Origin: CAISDA01 sp050258555
Lineage (GTDB): Bacteria > Bacteroidota > Ignavibacteria > UBA10030 > UBA8401
Length of the DNA: 44,090 nucleotides
Direction: 5' to 3'
Assembly: GCA_050258555.1 (NCBI GenBank)
Contig: JBLMZA010000072.1
Coordinates: 1-44,090 of the forward strand
Position 1 is the first letter of the stretch. Each line of letters starts with the position of its first letter. Position numbers and translations under genes: made by a program. The notes under the pieces were generated by a model. It was given only the letters and a program-made list of their open reading frames with translations, searched no databases and was not told the DNA's origin. Below, piece by piece: positions 7,998-17,270 of the stretch.

Positions 7998-9104
7998 TTA
8001 ACAAAAATGAATCGGGTTCGTAGTAATCTGTGTAACAAAAATTCTGTGGCGCGCACCTGCACGCCCGCCGATCGAGCGAAGCTGATCGGAAAGGGGGCCG
8101 AGCGCGATCCGTTCCGTTTCGTAATGTCCTGCATCGACGATGAGCAGATGCTCGGCGGCGTCCTGCATCGTGTGATATTTCAGATCCGCCGTCACGAAGG
8201 CGTCCGCACCGGCGCGCCGCGCATCGGCAATCAGGTCCGATCCCGATCCGCCGCAGACGGCCACGCGCGAGATCATCCTCTCAGCCGATCCGGCGTAGCG
8301 GATGCCCTCGCAGTGCAGCAGCCGCCTGACGCGCTTCAAGAATTGAGAGCCCCGGACCGGAACGCGCAGCGTGCCGACGGCGCCGAGCCCGTATTCCGTG
8401 TTCCGGTTTTCAAGCGGGTAGACGTCGTAGGCGACCTCCTCGTACGGGTGCGCCTCGATCATCGCGCGCACGACGCTGTCGATCTTCCAGCGCTCGGCCA
8501 GCATTTCAATGCGGACTTCCTGTGTCCGCTCCAGCTCCCCGACGCGGCCGATGAACGGCTGCGCATCGGCCATGCCTCTGAAGGTCCCGATGCCGTCGGT
8601 TCTGAAACTGCACTCGTCGTATTTCGTGAACATCCCGGCGCCCTTCCCGTGCATCGCCTCTGCCACCGCTTCGGCGTGGGAGGGAGGAACGAAGACCGCG
8701 ATCTTTGCCAGGCTGTCGCGCTGGGGCGACAGGACGGAGACATCCGACAATTCCAGGCATGCGGCCAGCGCGAAACTGACGCCGGTCTTGACGCTGTCAA
8801 AATTCGTATGCGCCGCGTAGACGGCCACGCCGTGTTCAATCAGATAGAGCGCCAGGCGTCCCGCCGCGGTCTGCGACGTCACGGCCTTCAACGGCTGAAA
8901 GATCACCGGATGATGGGCGACGATCAGGTTCGCCTTCTTCCGGACCGCTTCGCGCGCCACCTCCATCGTCACGTCGAGCGCGACGAGGATGTTCGCGATC
9001 TCCGCATCATGCCGTCCGATGAGAAGCCCGATATTGTCGTTCTTCCATGCGGCACCCGGAGGGGTCGTCCGTTCGAACTCCTGCTGAAATTCTGCGATCG
9101 TCAT
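7998..9104 (-). CDS. Nif3-like dinuclear metal-centre protein with PII/CutA-like insert
   Basis: Conserved NIF3/YqfO family. The structures bind two metal ions; some members have been proposed as GTP cyclohydrolase I type 2, but the physiological role is unsettled. In the 368-residue product the metal ligands are visible: H64-H65 (VAHHPVIFQ), D103 (AAHTNFD) and a distal H/E pair (DAGHYETE). Residues about 133-240 form the CutA/PII-like domain typical of YqfO (AVFVPPSHAEAVAEAM and EAHPYEEVAYDVYPLEN). It heads the nif3 - zinc ribbon - rnhA unit. No Shine-Dalgarno sequence is visible before its ATG, and a terminator-like hairpin lies 27 nt upstream. Confidence 0.9.
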   Translation of the reverse strand: MTIAEFQQEFERTTPPGAAWKNDNIGLLIGRHDAEIANILVALDVTMEVAREAVRKKANLIVAHHPVIFQPLKAVTSQTAAGRLALYLIEHGVAVYAAHTNFDSVKTGVSFALAACLELSDVSVLSPQRDSLAKIAVFVPPSHAEAVAEAMHGKGAGMFTKYDECSFRTDGIGTFRGMADAQPFIGRVGELERTQEVRIEMLAERWKIDSVVRAMIEAHPYEEVAYDVYPLENRNTEYGLGAVGTLRVPVRGSQFLKRVRRLLHCEGIRYAGSAERMISRVAVCGGSGSDLIADARRAGADAFVTADLKYHTMQDAAEHLLIVDAGHYETERIALGPLSDQLRSIGGRAGARHRIFVTQITTNPIHFC

Positions 9105-9130
9105 CGGGTGTGCCGTCGTCGGAACGGTTC

Positions 9131-9164
9131 AAAAAAAATGTCCCGGCATTCTCGTCGGGACATT
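9131..9164 (-). terminator. intrinsic terminator-like hairpin in the nif3 leader
   Basis: A 9-bp stem (arms 9137-9145 and 9156-9164, AATGTCCCG with its complement, 10-nt loop) is followed on the minus strand by eight T residues. It is shaped as a minus-strand intrinsic terminator, yet no minus-strand gene lies upstream within the intergenic region, because psd reads the other way. It may therefore be an attenuator in the nif3 leader or the end of a short transcript. Confidence 0.6.
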
Positions 9165-9312
9165 CTCAAAATAAACGGTGTTGTTTCACGGCAGAATTGT
9201 TGACAGTTCCGCAGCGTGATATGATTGTCAGCATCTTTGTCTTCACCGTTCGCATGCTCATTTGTTCATTCAATGATCAAAAATACGGAATACTCCGTTA
9301 AAAATCAATACC

Positions 9313-9341
9313 TTGACTTTGCACCCATTTTTTGGTATCAT
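9313..9341 (+). promoter_or_regulatory. sigma-70-type promoter of the psd operon
   Basis: TTGACT at 9313-9318, a 17-nt spacer, and TATCAT at 9336-9341. The predicted transcript starts near 9348, leaving a leader of about 47 nt before psd. The rest of the 9165-9312 gap is AT-rich, with a short hairpin (ACGGA/TCCGT, about 9285-9298) and no gene. Confidence 0.7.
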
Positions 9342-9394
9342 TTGTTTTGAATACGTATGCCACGACATAAAGAAAGCAGGTCGGAGTTCATCGA

Positions 9395-10045
9395 GTGATA
9401 ACAGAATACGGCTATGATGTTTTTTTCACGATAACGGCACTGTGCATCGTGCTCATACTCGGTTCCTATTTTTTCGTTTCCCATATCGTCTTGAAGTCCG
9501 CAGTGATCGGTGTCGCGGGCCTGTTTTTTCTCTTCACCGCCTATTTCTTCAGAGACCCCGAGCGCATAGCGCCGTCGGGTGATCGTCTGATCCTCTCTCC
9601 GGCGGACGGCACGGTGATCAGCATTACCGAAGTGGATGAACAAACGTTTATACACGGAAAAGCAGTGCAGATCAGCATCTTCATGTCTCCGCTGAACGTC
9701 CACGTCAACCGGAATCCAGTCTCAGGCACCGTCCGGTACATGAGGCACATTCCCGGGGAATATTTCGCCGCGTTCGAAGAGAAGGCGTCACTGAAGAACG
9801 AGCAGACACACATCGGCATCGAGACTCCGTACGGCCGCGTCTTCTTCAAGCAGATCGCGGGATTCGTGGCGCGCCGGATCGTCTGTCCGCTCAAGGAAGG
9901 GGACAGCGTGGCGGCCGGGCGCCGCTTCGGCATGATCAAATTCGGATCGCGCGTCGACATCTTCGTCCCGGCATCCGCAACGATCAACGCAGCACTTCAA
10001 CAAAAAACCGTCGCCGGCGAGACCGTGGTTGCGACGGTACACTGA
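9395..10045 (+). CDS. psd: phosphatidylserine decarboxylase, short form
   Basis: Decarboxylates phosphatidylserine to phosphatidylethanolamine. The 216-residue protein belongs to the short PSD-A type. It has two N-terminal membrane segments (about 8-52), the FRDPER and LSPADGTV blocks, MSPLNVHVNR, and the self-cleavage site with G184-S185 (KFGSRVDIF). Ser185 would become the pyruvoyl prosthetic group after autocleavage into beta and alpha chains. The start is a GTG at 9395 with GGAG about 9 nt before it. pssA, encoding the enzyme that makes its substrate, follows after 6 nt, so the two form a phosphatidylethanolamine module. Confidence 0.93.
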   Translation: MITEYGYDVFFTITALCIVLILGSYFFVSHIVLKSAVIGVAGLFFLFTAYFFRDPERIAPSGDRLILSPADGTVISITEVDEQTFIHGKAVQISIFMSPLNVHVNRNPVSGTVRYMRHIPGEYFAAFEEKASLKNEQTHIGIETPYGRVFFKQIAGFVARRIVCPLKEGDSVAAGRRFGMIKFGSRVDIFVPASATINAALQQKTVAGETVVATVH

Positions 10046-10051
10046 TTTCGC

Positions 10052-10852
10052 ATGAGAATGAAAATTACACGCGCTGTTGTCCCGAGCCTCTTTACCGTGC
10101 TGAACATGTTCTGCGGCTTTCTCTCGATCGTTCAGTCGAGCGACGGACGGTTCGAGTCGGCCTCCTATTTCATCATCCTCGCCGGCGTGTTCGACTCACT
10201 GGACGGATTCATGGCCCGACTGACAAAGACGAGCAGCCAGTTCGGAGTCGAGATCGATTCGCTCTCCGATGTCGTCTCGTTCGGAGCCGCCCCGGCATTC
10301 ATGGCCTACAAGATCCATCTCATCCAATGGGAGGGATACGGCCTCCTCATCAGCTCGCTCCTGCTGCTGCTCGGCGGCATCCGGCTCGCACGGTTCAACG
10401 TGCAGCTGGTCGGATTCGACAAGGATCATTTCACCGGACTTCCGATTCCCGCGAGCGCGATAGCCGTTATTGCATACGTGCTCACGTTCGGGCATCCGTC
10501 GTTCAACGCCGGCGAAGCCGGACGCCTTGTCCTGAGCGGAGCGGCTGCGCAGTGGTTCGCGCCCATGATCGTCGTGGTCTCGCTGCTCATGGTCAGCACG
10601 GTGAAATACGATACGCTTCCGAAATTCTCGAAGCGCGACATGAAGAAGCACCCCGTCAAGATCGGCGCGTTCGCGGCGGCGGCCGTGATCACGATCGTCT
10701 CGAAGGGCGCGATGCTCTTCTATCTGTTCATGGCGTTCATCGCCTACGGCATCATCCGCTACTGCGTGCTCTTCATCCGGCGCATGGCCGGCCCCGAAGA
10801 AGCCGGCGAAGAGCAGGAGGAAGCCGAAGAGGCGACCGGCTTCGATCTCTAA
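10052..10852 (+). CDS. pssA: CDP-diacylglycerol-serine O-phosphatidyltransferase
   Basis: Makes phosphatidylserine from CDP-diacylglycerol and serine in the inner membrane. The 266-residue polytopic protein carries the full CDP-alcohol phosphatidyltransferase motif: D48, D51-G52, A55-R56, G65, D69 and D73 within FDSLDGFMARLTKT and GVEIDSLSD. About seven hydrophobic segments follow, with an acidic C-terminal tail (EEAGEEQEEAEEATGF). It is directly downstream of psd. The second ATG (10058) is an alternative start. Confidence 0.94.
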   Translation: MRMKITRAVVPSLFTVLNMFCGFLSIVQSSDGRFESASYFIILAGVFDSLDGFMARLTKTSSQFGVEIDSLSDVVSFGAAPAFMAYKIHLIQWEGYGLLISSLLLLLGGIRLARFNVQLVGFDKDHFTGLPIPASAIAVIAYVLTFGHPSFNAGEAGRLVLSGAAAQWFAPMIVVVSLLMVSTVKYDTLPKFSKRDMKKHPVKIGAFAAAAVITIVSKGAMLFYLFMAFIAYGIIRYCVLFIRRMAGPEEAGEEQEEAEEATGFDL

Positions 10853-10877
10853 ATTCAACCATCTTCAAGGAGCTTAC

Positions 10878-11126
10878 GTGTATCAGGCACTCGTCACCAT
10901 CACGCTTCGCACATCGATTCTCGACGTACAGGGAAAGGCAGTCGAACACGGCATTCACTCGCTCGGCATGACGAACGTCTCCAACGTCCGCATCGGCAAA
11001 CACATCGAACTCACGATCGACGCTCCCGATGAAGCCGAAGCCTCGCGCATCACGGACGAAGCGTGCCGGCGGATTCTCGCCAACCAGGTGATGGAAGACT
11101 ATACATACACCGTGAAGAAAGTGTAA
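10878..11126 (+). CDS. purS: phosphoribosylformylglycinamidine synthase subunit PurS
   Basis: Small structural subunit that joins PurL and PurQ in the FGAM synthase complex of purine synthesis. The 82 residues match the family (ILDVQGKAVEHGIHSLG and VRIGKHIELTID). It starts with GTG at 10878, set by AAGGAG 6 nt upstream. It lies between pssA and purQ. The catalytic partner PurL is encoded about 6 kb away on the other strand. Confidence 0.94.
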   Translation: MYQALVTITLRTSILDVQGKAVEHGIHSLGMTNVSNVRIGKHIELTIDAPDEAEASRITDEACRRILANQVMEDYTYTVKKV

Positions 11127-11153
11127 GAAGACCATATGGGACGGACATCAACA

Positions 11154-11861
11154 ATGAAATTCGGCGTCGTGGTTTTTCCGGGTTCGAACTGTGATCATGA
11201 TGCGTATCACGCCGTGAAGCATGTGCTGAAGCAGGAGGCCGAATTCATCTGGCATAAGAGCGCGGACCTCGGCGATGCGGACGCGATCATCCTGCCGGGC
11301 GGATTCTCTTATGGAGATTATCTGCGGACCGGCGCCATTGCGCGGTTCTCGCCGGTGATGAAGGAAGTGGTGAAGTTCGCCGAGGCCGGAGGAACGGTGA
11401 TCGGCATCTGCAACGGATTCCAGATCCTGCTCGAGGCCGGTCTGCTTCCGGGCGCCATGACGCGCAACCGCTCGCTGCAGTTTGTCTGCCGGCAGGTGCA
11501 CCTGCGTGTCGAGAACGCACGCACGCGCTTCACGACCGAATGCGCCGAAGGCGACGTGCTCCGGATACCGGTCGCGCACGGCGAAGGCAATTATGTGGCG
11601 GACGAGGACACGCTCCGCCGGCTCCAGGACAACGGCCAGATCGTGTTCCGCTATTCGGATGCGGTCGGCACCGTCTCGGATGAAACGAATCCCAATGGCT
11701 CCCTGTTGAATATAGCGGGAATCACGAACGGGCAGGGCAATATCCTCGGCATGATGCCGCATCCGGAGCGGGCGGTGGACCCCGAACTCGGATCGACGGA
11801 CGGAATGCGTATCTTCACGTCGATAATCAATTCAGTTGTATATAACGGCATTTCAGCATAA
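11154..11861 (+). CDS. purQ: phosphoribosylformylglycinamidine synthase, glutaminase subunit PurQ
   Basis: Class I glutamine amidotransferase that supplies ammonia to PurL. The 235-residue protein begins MKFGVVVFPGSNCDHDAY, as is typical. It has the nucleophile C86 (VIGICNGFQIL) and the His-Glu pair in MPHPERAVDPE. An in-frame ATG at 11136 would add six residues; I prefer 11154 because it gives the standard N-terminus, although ribosome binding sites are weak at both. It follows purS by 27 nt and precedes tatA by 15 nt. Confidence 0.94.
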   Translation: MKFGVVVFPGSNCDHDAYHAVKHVLKQEAEFIWHKSADLGDADAIILPGGFSYGDYLRTGAIARFSPVMKEVVKFAEAGGTVIGICNGFQILLEAGLLPGAMTRNRSLQFVCRQVHLRVENARTRFTTECAEGDVLRIPVAHGEGNYVADEDTLRRLQDNGQIVFRYSDAVGTVSDETNPNGSLLNIAGITNGQGNILGMMPHPERAVDPELGSTDGMRIFTSIINSVVYNGISA

Positions 11862-11876
11862 GAAAGGATCTATGTT

Positions 11877-12128
11877 ATGGGCGGCATTGGAGCACCGGAA
11901 ATCATCTTGATTGTGATCGTGTTTCTCGTCTTCTTCGGAGCGAAGAAAATCCCCGAACTCGCACAGGGTCTCGGCAAGGGCATCAAGGAATTCCGCAAGG
12001 GCATCAAGGATGTCCAGACCGATATCGAGACGGATTCGTCGACGGACCGGGAAAAGGATCTCGACAAGCGCGAACTCGAACTGCTCAAGCGCGAGCAGGA
12101 GCTTCGCAAGCGTCTTGAAGACAAATAA
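11877..12128 (+). CDS. tatA: Sec-independent translocase subunit TatA-like (first copy)
   Basis: Pore-forming component of twin-arginine export. The 83-residue protein has one N-terminal membrane helix (about 5-21), the FG hinge (FFGAKKIPEL), an amphipathic helix (GLGKGIKEFRKGIKDV) and a highly charged C-terminal coiled coil rich in K, R, D and E. AAAGGAT precedes the start. A second TatA-like gene follows after 11 nt; tatC is not in the window. It lies inside the purQ-gatA run, suggesting co-transcription. Confidence 0.9.
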   Translation: MGGIGAPEIILIVIVFLVFFGAKKIPELAQGLGKGIKEFRKGIKDVQTDIETDSSTDREKDLDKRELELLKREQELRKRLEDK

Positions 12129-12139
12129 GACGACACGCC

Positions 12140-12382
12140 ATGTTTGAGAATCTTGGATTTCAGGAGATCGCGCTGATCGCGATCGTCTTCATCGTGTTTT
12201 TCGGACCGAAGAAGATCCCCGAAGTGATGAACGGCATCGGCCGCGGCGTGCGTGAATTCCGCCGCGCGATGAACGAGGTGAAAAGCGAGATCTCGAATAT
12301 CGCGGATCCGCCGTATGACCGCTCGACGGTGCACAAGGCGGAGCCAACCAGACACGAGGAACAATCTTCAACCGGCGCATGA
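12140..12382 (+). CDS. Sec-independent translocase subunit TatA/B-like (second copy)
   Basis: An 80-residue paralogue of the preceding gene with the same plan: membrane helix to about residue 21, hinge FFGPKKIPEV, and amphipathic helix GIGRGVREFRRAMNEVKSEI. The tail is polar and proline-containing, unlike the coiled tail of its neighbour. It could serve the TatB role or be a second TatA; family assignment between the two is unreliable at this length. Its TGA overlaps the gatA ATG (ATGA at 12379-12382). Confidence 0.85.
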   Translation: MFENLGFQEIALIAIVFIVFFGPKKIPEVMNGIGRGVREFRRAMNEVKSEISNIADPPYDRSTVHKAEPTRHEEQSSTGA

Positions 12383-13806
12383 ACACACGCGAATCCTTCG
12401 ACACATATCAGACACGACTTTCCGCGGGCGCCGAGACATGCGCCGCCCGCGTCCATTCGTACCTCACTTCGATCGATGAACGCGCACACCTGAACGCCTA
12501 TATTTCCATCCTGCGCACCGAAGCGCTCGCACAGGCTGAAGAGGTCGACCGGAAAATCGCCGCCGGCACCGCCGGTCCGCTTGCGGGCATGGTCGTGGCC
12601 GTGAAGGATGTGCTGTGCATGAAAGGCACGCGCACGACATGCGCATCGAAGATCCTGGGAGAGCATGAAGCGGTGTACGATGCCACGGTGATCGGGCGCC
12701 TGAAGGCCGCCGACGCCGTCATCATCGGCAAGACCAACATGGACGAGTTCGCCATGGGCTCTTCCAACGAAAACTCCGCATACGGCCCGGTGAAGCATCC
12801 CCTGGACGAGTCGCGCGTTCCCGGAGGCTCGAGCGGAGGCTCCGCGGTGGCCGTGGCAGCCGGCATGGCTGACGCCTCGCTCGGCACCGATACGGGCGGA
12901 TCGATCAGGCAGCCTGCGGGACTCTGCGGCGTGGCGGGCCTGAAGCCCACATACGGGCGCGTGTCGCGCTATGGTCTGATCGCCTACGCTTCGTCGTTCG
13001 ATCAGATCGGTCCCTTCGCCAACTCCGTGCGCGATTGCGCGCGCATGCTGCAGGTGATCGCAGGACACGACGAAAAAGATTCGACATCCGCGCAGGTTCC
13101 CGTGCCCGACTATCTTGCCGCCATCACCGGCTCGGTGAGCGGCGTGAAGATCGGCATTCCCAAAGAATACTTCAACGGCGCGCTCGATCCCGAGATCCGC
13201 GAGGCGCTCATGAAGAGAGCCGCATTCCTGAAAGCGCACGGCGCGGAGATCATCGATGTCTCTCTGCCGCATACCGAATACACCATCCCCGCGTATTACA
13301 TTCTGGCGACCGCCGAAGCATCCTCGAATCTTGCCCGCTTCGACGGCGCACGATACGGCTACCGCGCTGAGGGCGTGCGCGACCTCACAGACATGTACAC
13401 GAAGACGCGCAGCGAAGGATTCGGTTCCGAGGTCAAGCGGCGCATCATGCTCGGCACATACGTGCTGTCGGCCGGGTATTATGACGCCTACTACAAGAAG
13501 GCGCAGCGCGTGCGGCGCCTCATACAGAATGATTTTCTTGAAGCGTTCAAAACGGTCGACTGCCTGCTCACGCCGATTTCTCCGACCACCGCCTTCCGGC
13601 TCGGCGAGAAAACGAGTGATCCGCTGCAGATGTATCTGAGCGATATCTATACCGTCTCGGCGAACCTTGCGGGCATCCCCGGCATCAGCGTGCCGGCCGG
13701 ATCCGATTCGCGGGGACTGCCGATCGGACTGCAGCTGCTCGGCCGTCAGTTCGACGAGGCAACGCTGCTGAATGCGGCGGACTTCATCGAACGCTTCGAA
13801 GCATGA
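12379..13806 (+). CDS. gatA: Asp-tRNA(Asn)/Glu-tRNA(Gln) amidotransferase subunit A
   Basis: Amidase subunit of GatCAB, which releases ammonia from glutamine to convert misacylated Glu-tRNA(Gln) and Asp-tRNA(Asn). The 475 residues carry the amidase signature with the Ser-cisSer-Lys triad: K76 (VVAVKDVLC), S151 (PGGSSGGSAVAVAAG) and S175 (GTDTGGSIRQPA). Length is normal. It is translationally coupled to the second tatA-like gene by a 4-nt overlap. gatB and gatC are not seen nearby. Confidence 0.95.
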   Translation: MNTRESFDTYQTRLSAGAETCAARVHSYLTSIDERAHLNAYISILRTEALAQAEEVDRKIAAGTAGPLAGMVVAVKDVLCMKGTRTTCASKILGEHEAVYDATVIGRLKAADAVIIGKTNMDEFAMGSSNENSAYGPVKHPLDESRVPGGSSGGSAVAVAAGMADASLGTDTGGSIRQPAGLCGVAGLKPTYGRVSRYGLIAYASSFDQIGPFANSVRDCARMLQVIAGHDEKDSTSAQVPVPDYLAAITGSVSGVKIGIPKEYFNGALDPEIREALMKRAAFLKAHGAEIIDVSLPHTEYTIPAYYILATAEASSNLARFDGARYGYRAEGVRDLTDMYTKTRSEGFGSEVKRRIMLGTYVLSAGYYDAYYKKAQRVRRLIQNDFLEAFKTVDCLLTPISPTTAFRLGEKTSDPLQMYLSDIYTVSANLAGIPGISVPAGSDSRGLPIGLQLLGRQFDEATLLNAADFIERFEA

Positions 13807-13915
13807 TGCGATGCCGCCGGCATCGACGCTGCGCCGGCGCGTATGGATCCATGATTGTTGTTGCGGACACGAAGATCACAGTCGCTGTTATTCATTCACA
13901 CAATCCTCCACACGT

Positions 13916-14992
<1,077 letters not shown>

Positions 14993-15028
14993 CCAACACA
15001 CACCGAAACACACAGGAGAGAAGAACGC

Positions 15029-15448
15029 ATGGCGATTGAACGCACACTCTGTATCATGAAACCCGATTGTGTACGGAAAAACCTTCAGGGAGAAGTCCTG
15101 GCCCGCATACAGAAAGCCGGATTCCGCGTGAAGGGGATGAAGCAGATACAGATGACGAAGAGAATGGCCGAAGGCTTTTATGCCATACACACCGGGAAAC
15201 CCTTCTTCGAAGGGCTGGTCCAATTCATGACCTCGGGTCCCTGTGTGCCGGTGGCGCTGGAGAAAGAGAATGCCGTTGCCGATTACCGCGCGCTCATCGG
15301 CGCCACCGACCCGGCGAAAGCCGAACCGGGCACGGTCCGTCGCGATTTTGCCGACAGCGTGGGTGAAAACATCGTGCACGGTTCCGATTCTGCCGAAAAT
15401 GGCGTGATCGAGGTGGCGTATTTCTTCTCGGAGAGCGAATTGTCGTAA
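15029..15448 (+). CDS. ndk: nucleoside diphosphate kinase
   Basis: Transfers the gamma phosphate of ATP to other NDPs. The 139-residue protein has the family start (ERTLCIMKPDCVRKN) and the active-site histidine H117 (ENIVHGSDSAENG). AGGAG precedes the ATG. It follows sucD by 36 nt, which is sensible because SucCD produces a nucleoside triphosphate that Ndk can equilibrate. A strong intrinsic terminator stands 43 nt after the stop. Confidence 0.96.
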   Translation: MAIERTLCIMKPDCVRKNLQGEVLARIQKAGFRVKGMKQIQMTKRMAEGFYAIHTGKPFFEGLVQFMTSGPCVPVALEKENAVADYRALIGATDPAKAEPGTVRRDFADSVGENIVHGSDSAENGVIEVAYFFSESELS

Positions 15449-15491
15449 CCCTGCTCCGGCACCGCACACAGGATGCGTCAGTGAAGACGGA

Positions 15492-15530
15492 AACGCAGAG
15501 CGATCGACAAGGTCACTCTGCGTTTTTTTT
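15492..15530 (+). terminator. intrinsic terminator after ndk
   Basis: A 9-bp stem (AACGCAGAG at 15492-15500 with CTCTGCGTT at 15516-15524, 15-nt loop) runs into a tract of eight T residues. It ends the plus-strand unit that finishes with ndk and rules out a Nudix start upstream of it. Confidence 0.88.
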
Positions 15531-15576
15531 CGTCGTCGGCGGCCGGTCAACTCCCACAACAATCGGACAGACGGAT

Positions 15577-16137
15577 ATGCTTCAACGCTGGAAAAAGCTT
15601 TCATCGGAACTCGTCGTGAAGAATCCCTGGTGGACGTACATGAAGGATACGTTCCGCATCCCGAGCGGACACGAGGGCGAGTATCACTATGTGCACACGA
15701 ACGGATCGAGCATGATCATCCCCGTCACCGATGACGGGCGGATCATCCTCGTCAACCAGTACCGGTTCCTCTGCGATCGGGAGAGCCTCGAGCTTCCCTG
15801 CGGAGGGATCAAGGAAGGGAAGACCCCGGCCGAAATGGCAAAGATTGAGCTTGAAGAGGAGACCGGATTTACATGCAACACACTCGATTTTGCCGGTTCC
15901 TTCAACCCGTTTAACGGTGTGACAACAGAAAGCTGTTACGTCTTTGTGGCCCGCGCATTGAGTCCGGTCGATGTCGCACCCGATCCAACAGAGGAATTTG
16001 AAGTGCTGGCACTGACGCTTGGGGAGATCGAGGCGAAGACTGCCACGAACGAGATATGGGACGGGATGACGCTTGCGGCGTTGGCGCTGGGGCGGAAGAT
16101 GCTGGGCGCGCAGTCGGAGCCGTTCAACTTAACATAA
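15577..16137 (+). CDS. Nudix hydrolase with a degenerate Nudix box
   Basis: The 186-residue protein resembles ADP-ribose pyrophosphatases and related Nudix enzymes (VNQYRFLCDRESLELPCGG). The Nudix box region reads GGIKEGKTPAEMAKI then ELEEETGF. Against GX5EX7REUXEEXGU, the first Glu is replaced by Lys and the Arg by Ile, while the E-x-x-E-E-x-G-F metal-binding core is kept. It may still hydrolyse a nucleotide sugar or ADP-ribose, or have altered activity. The start at 15577 lies beyond the ndk terminator; an earlier in-frame GTG at 15481 would translate through the terminator. dapF follows after 47 nt. Confidence 0.85.
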   Translation: MLQRWKKLSSELVVKNPWWTYMKDTFRIPSGHEGEYHYVHTNGSSMIIPVTDDGRIILVNQYRFLCDRESLELPCGGIKEGKTPAEMAKIELEEETGFTCNTLDFAGSFNPFNGVTTESCYVFVARALSPVDVAPDPTEEFEVLALTLGEIEAKTATNEIWDGMTLAALALGRKMLGAQSEPFNLT

Positions 16138-16184
16138 TATTTCACCCTATCACTTCATATTACACCAGTCACGGAGGAACCGCC

Positions 16185-17048
16185 ATGATACAGTATATTC
16201 CGTTCGCCAAAATGAGCGGAGCCGGAAACGACTTTGTCGTCATCGACAACCGACAGCAGCTGATTCTTCATCCGGATGCCGCGGCTCGGACGCTGTGCGA
16301 TCGTCGCCTGGGCATCGGCGCCGACGGACTGCTGCTCGTCGAAAAGAGCACGCTGGCCGACTTCACGATGAAATACTACAATGCGGACGGGTCCTCGGGA
16401 GGCATGTGCGGCAACGGCGGACGCTGCATCGCAATGTTTGCATTCCGTGAGCACATCGCCGATCACCGGCTCATGCGCTTCGATGCGCTCGAGTATGTGT
16501 ACCAGGCCGAAGTGACGGACGGCATGGTCATTCTGTCCATGAAGAATCCGGTTGATCTCAGACTGAACAAGCGCCTGAAAGTCAACGGGTTGGACGTGTG
16601 CTATCACTTCATCAATACCGGCACGGCGCATTGCGTCGTCCTGATGGATGAGAATCCTGGTTTGTTCGCGGCGGACTTCGAATCGGCGTCGATCAACGAG
16701 CTGGGGCGGGCGATCAGGCAGCATGCGGACTTTGCGCCGTTCGGGACGAACGTGAACTTCATCGACGTCCGGGATTCGGCCATCGTACAGCGGACGTATG
16801 AGCGCGGCGTCGAGGATGAGACGCTGGCATGCGGTACCGGATCGGTGGCATCGTCGATCATCGTGCATCTGCTGAGAGGCGTTGCGATGCCGGTGACCGT
16901 GCGCGTGCGAAGCGGAGAACTGCTGCGCATCGATTTCACCGAAGACGGCGCCACGAAGGGCATCACGAACGTCACATTGGAAGGCAGTGCGCGCATCGTG
17001 TATGAGGGAACGGTTGTGTACGACACCGAACGCGACACGGTCTGCTGA
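16185..17048 (+). CDS. dapF: diaminopimelate epimerase
   Basis: Converts LL- to meso-diaminopimelate for lysine and peptidoglycan synthesis. The 287 residues include both catalytic cysteines: C75 (SGGMCGNGGRC) and C216 (DETLACGTGSVAS). The start motif is FAKMSGAGNDFVVID. GGAGG 7 nt upstream fixes the ATG at 16185; the in-frame extension upstream overlaps the Nudix gene and is rejected. The gene faces purL, with a shared hairpin terminator between them. Confidence 0.96.
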   Translation: MIQYIPFAKMSGAGNDFVVIDNRQQLILHPDAAARTLCDRRLGIGADGLLLVEKSTLADFTMKYYNADGSSGGMCGNGGRCIAMFAFREHIADHRLMRFDALEYVYQAEVTDGMVILSMKNPVDLRLNKRLKVNGLDVCYHFINTGTAHCVVLMDENPGLFAADFESASINELGRAIRQHADFAPFGTNVNFIDVRDSAIVQRTYERGVEDETLACGTGSVASSIIVHLLRGVAMPVTVRVRSGELLRIDFTEDGATKGITNVTLEGSARIVYEGTVVYDTERDTVC

Positions 17049-17077
17049 GGGCGGAGATTCCCGCGGATTCGCCCTTT

Positions 17078-17125
17078 ATAATATTGCTGACATAATATAT
17101 GTTATGTTAAGTTGATAACATCACG
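17078..17125. other. AT-rich palindromic spacer after dapF
   Basis: A sharply AT-rich island between dapF and purL. It contains the dyads ACATAA/TTATGT and TGTTAT/ATAACA, plus a TATAAT hexamer without a good -35. It could be an operator or an unstructured remnant; no gene is apparent in 17049-17270. Confidence 0.35.
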
Positions 17126-17202
17126 CATTCATGCGGCCGCTCGTCCCTCGCGACACATTCCCGGCCGAATGCGATCGCCCTCTTCCACCGCTTCCGTACA
17201 TG

Positions 17203-17254
17203 ACAACGCCGCATGGTGTGTGTTTCCACATACCATGCGGCGTTTCGTTTTTCA
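17203..17254 (+). terminator. terminator hairpin between convergent dapF and purL
   Basis: Arms AACGCCGCATGG (17203-17214) and its complement (17233-17244) extend inward by several more pairs to a TTTC loop, about 18 pairs in all. On the plus strand TTCGTTTTTC follows. The same hairpin may serve the minus-strand purL transcript, but its T tract there is poor. Confidence 0.85.
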
Positions 17255-17270
17255 TTGAAGTCCGACGCGC

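Noticed and set aside
15481..15576. Upstream GTG start for the Nudix gene
   Set aside because: The reading passes through the ndk terminator and adds residues unlike the family.
16056..16184. Longer dapF start overlapping the Nudix gene
   Set aside because: The family N-terminus begins at 16185 and has a GGAGG at the right distance.
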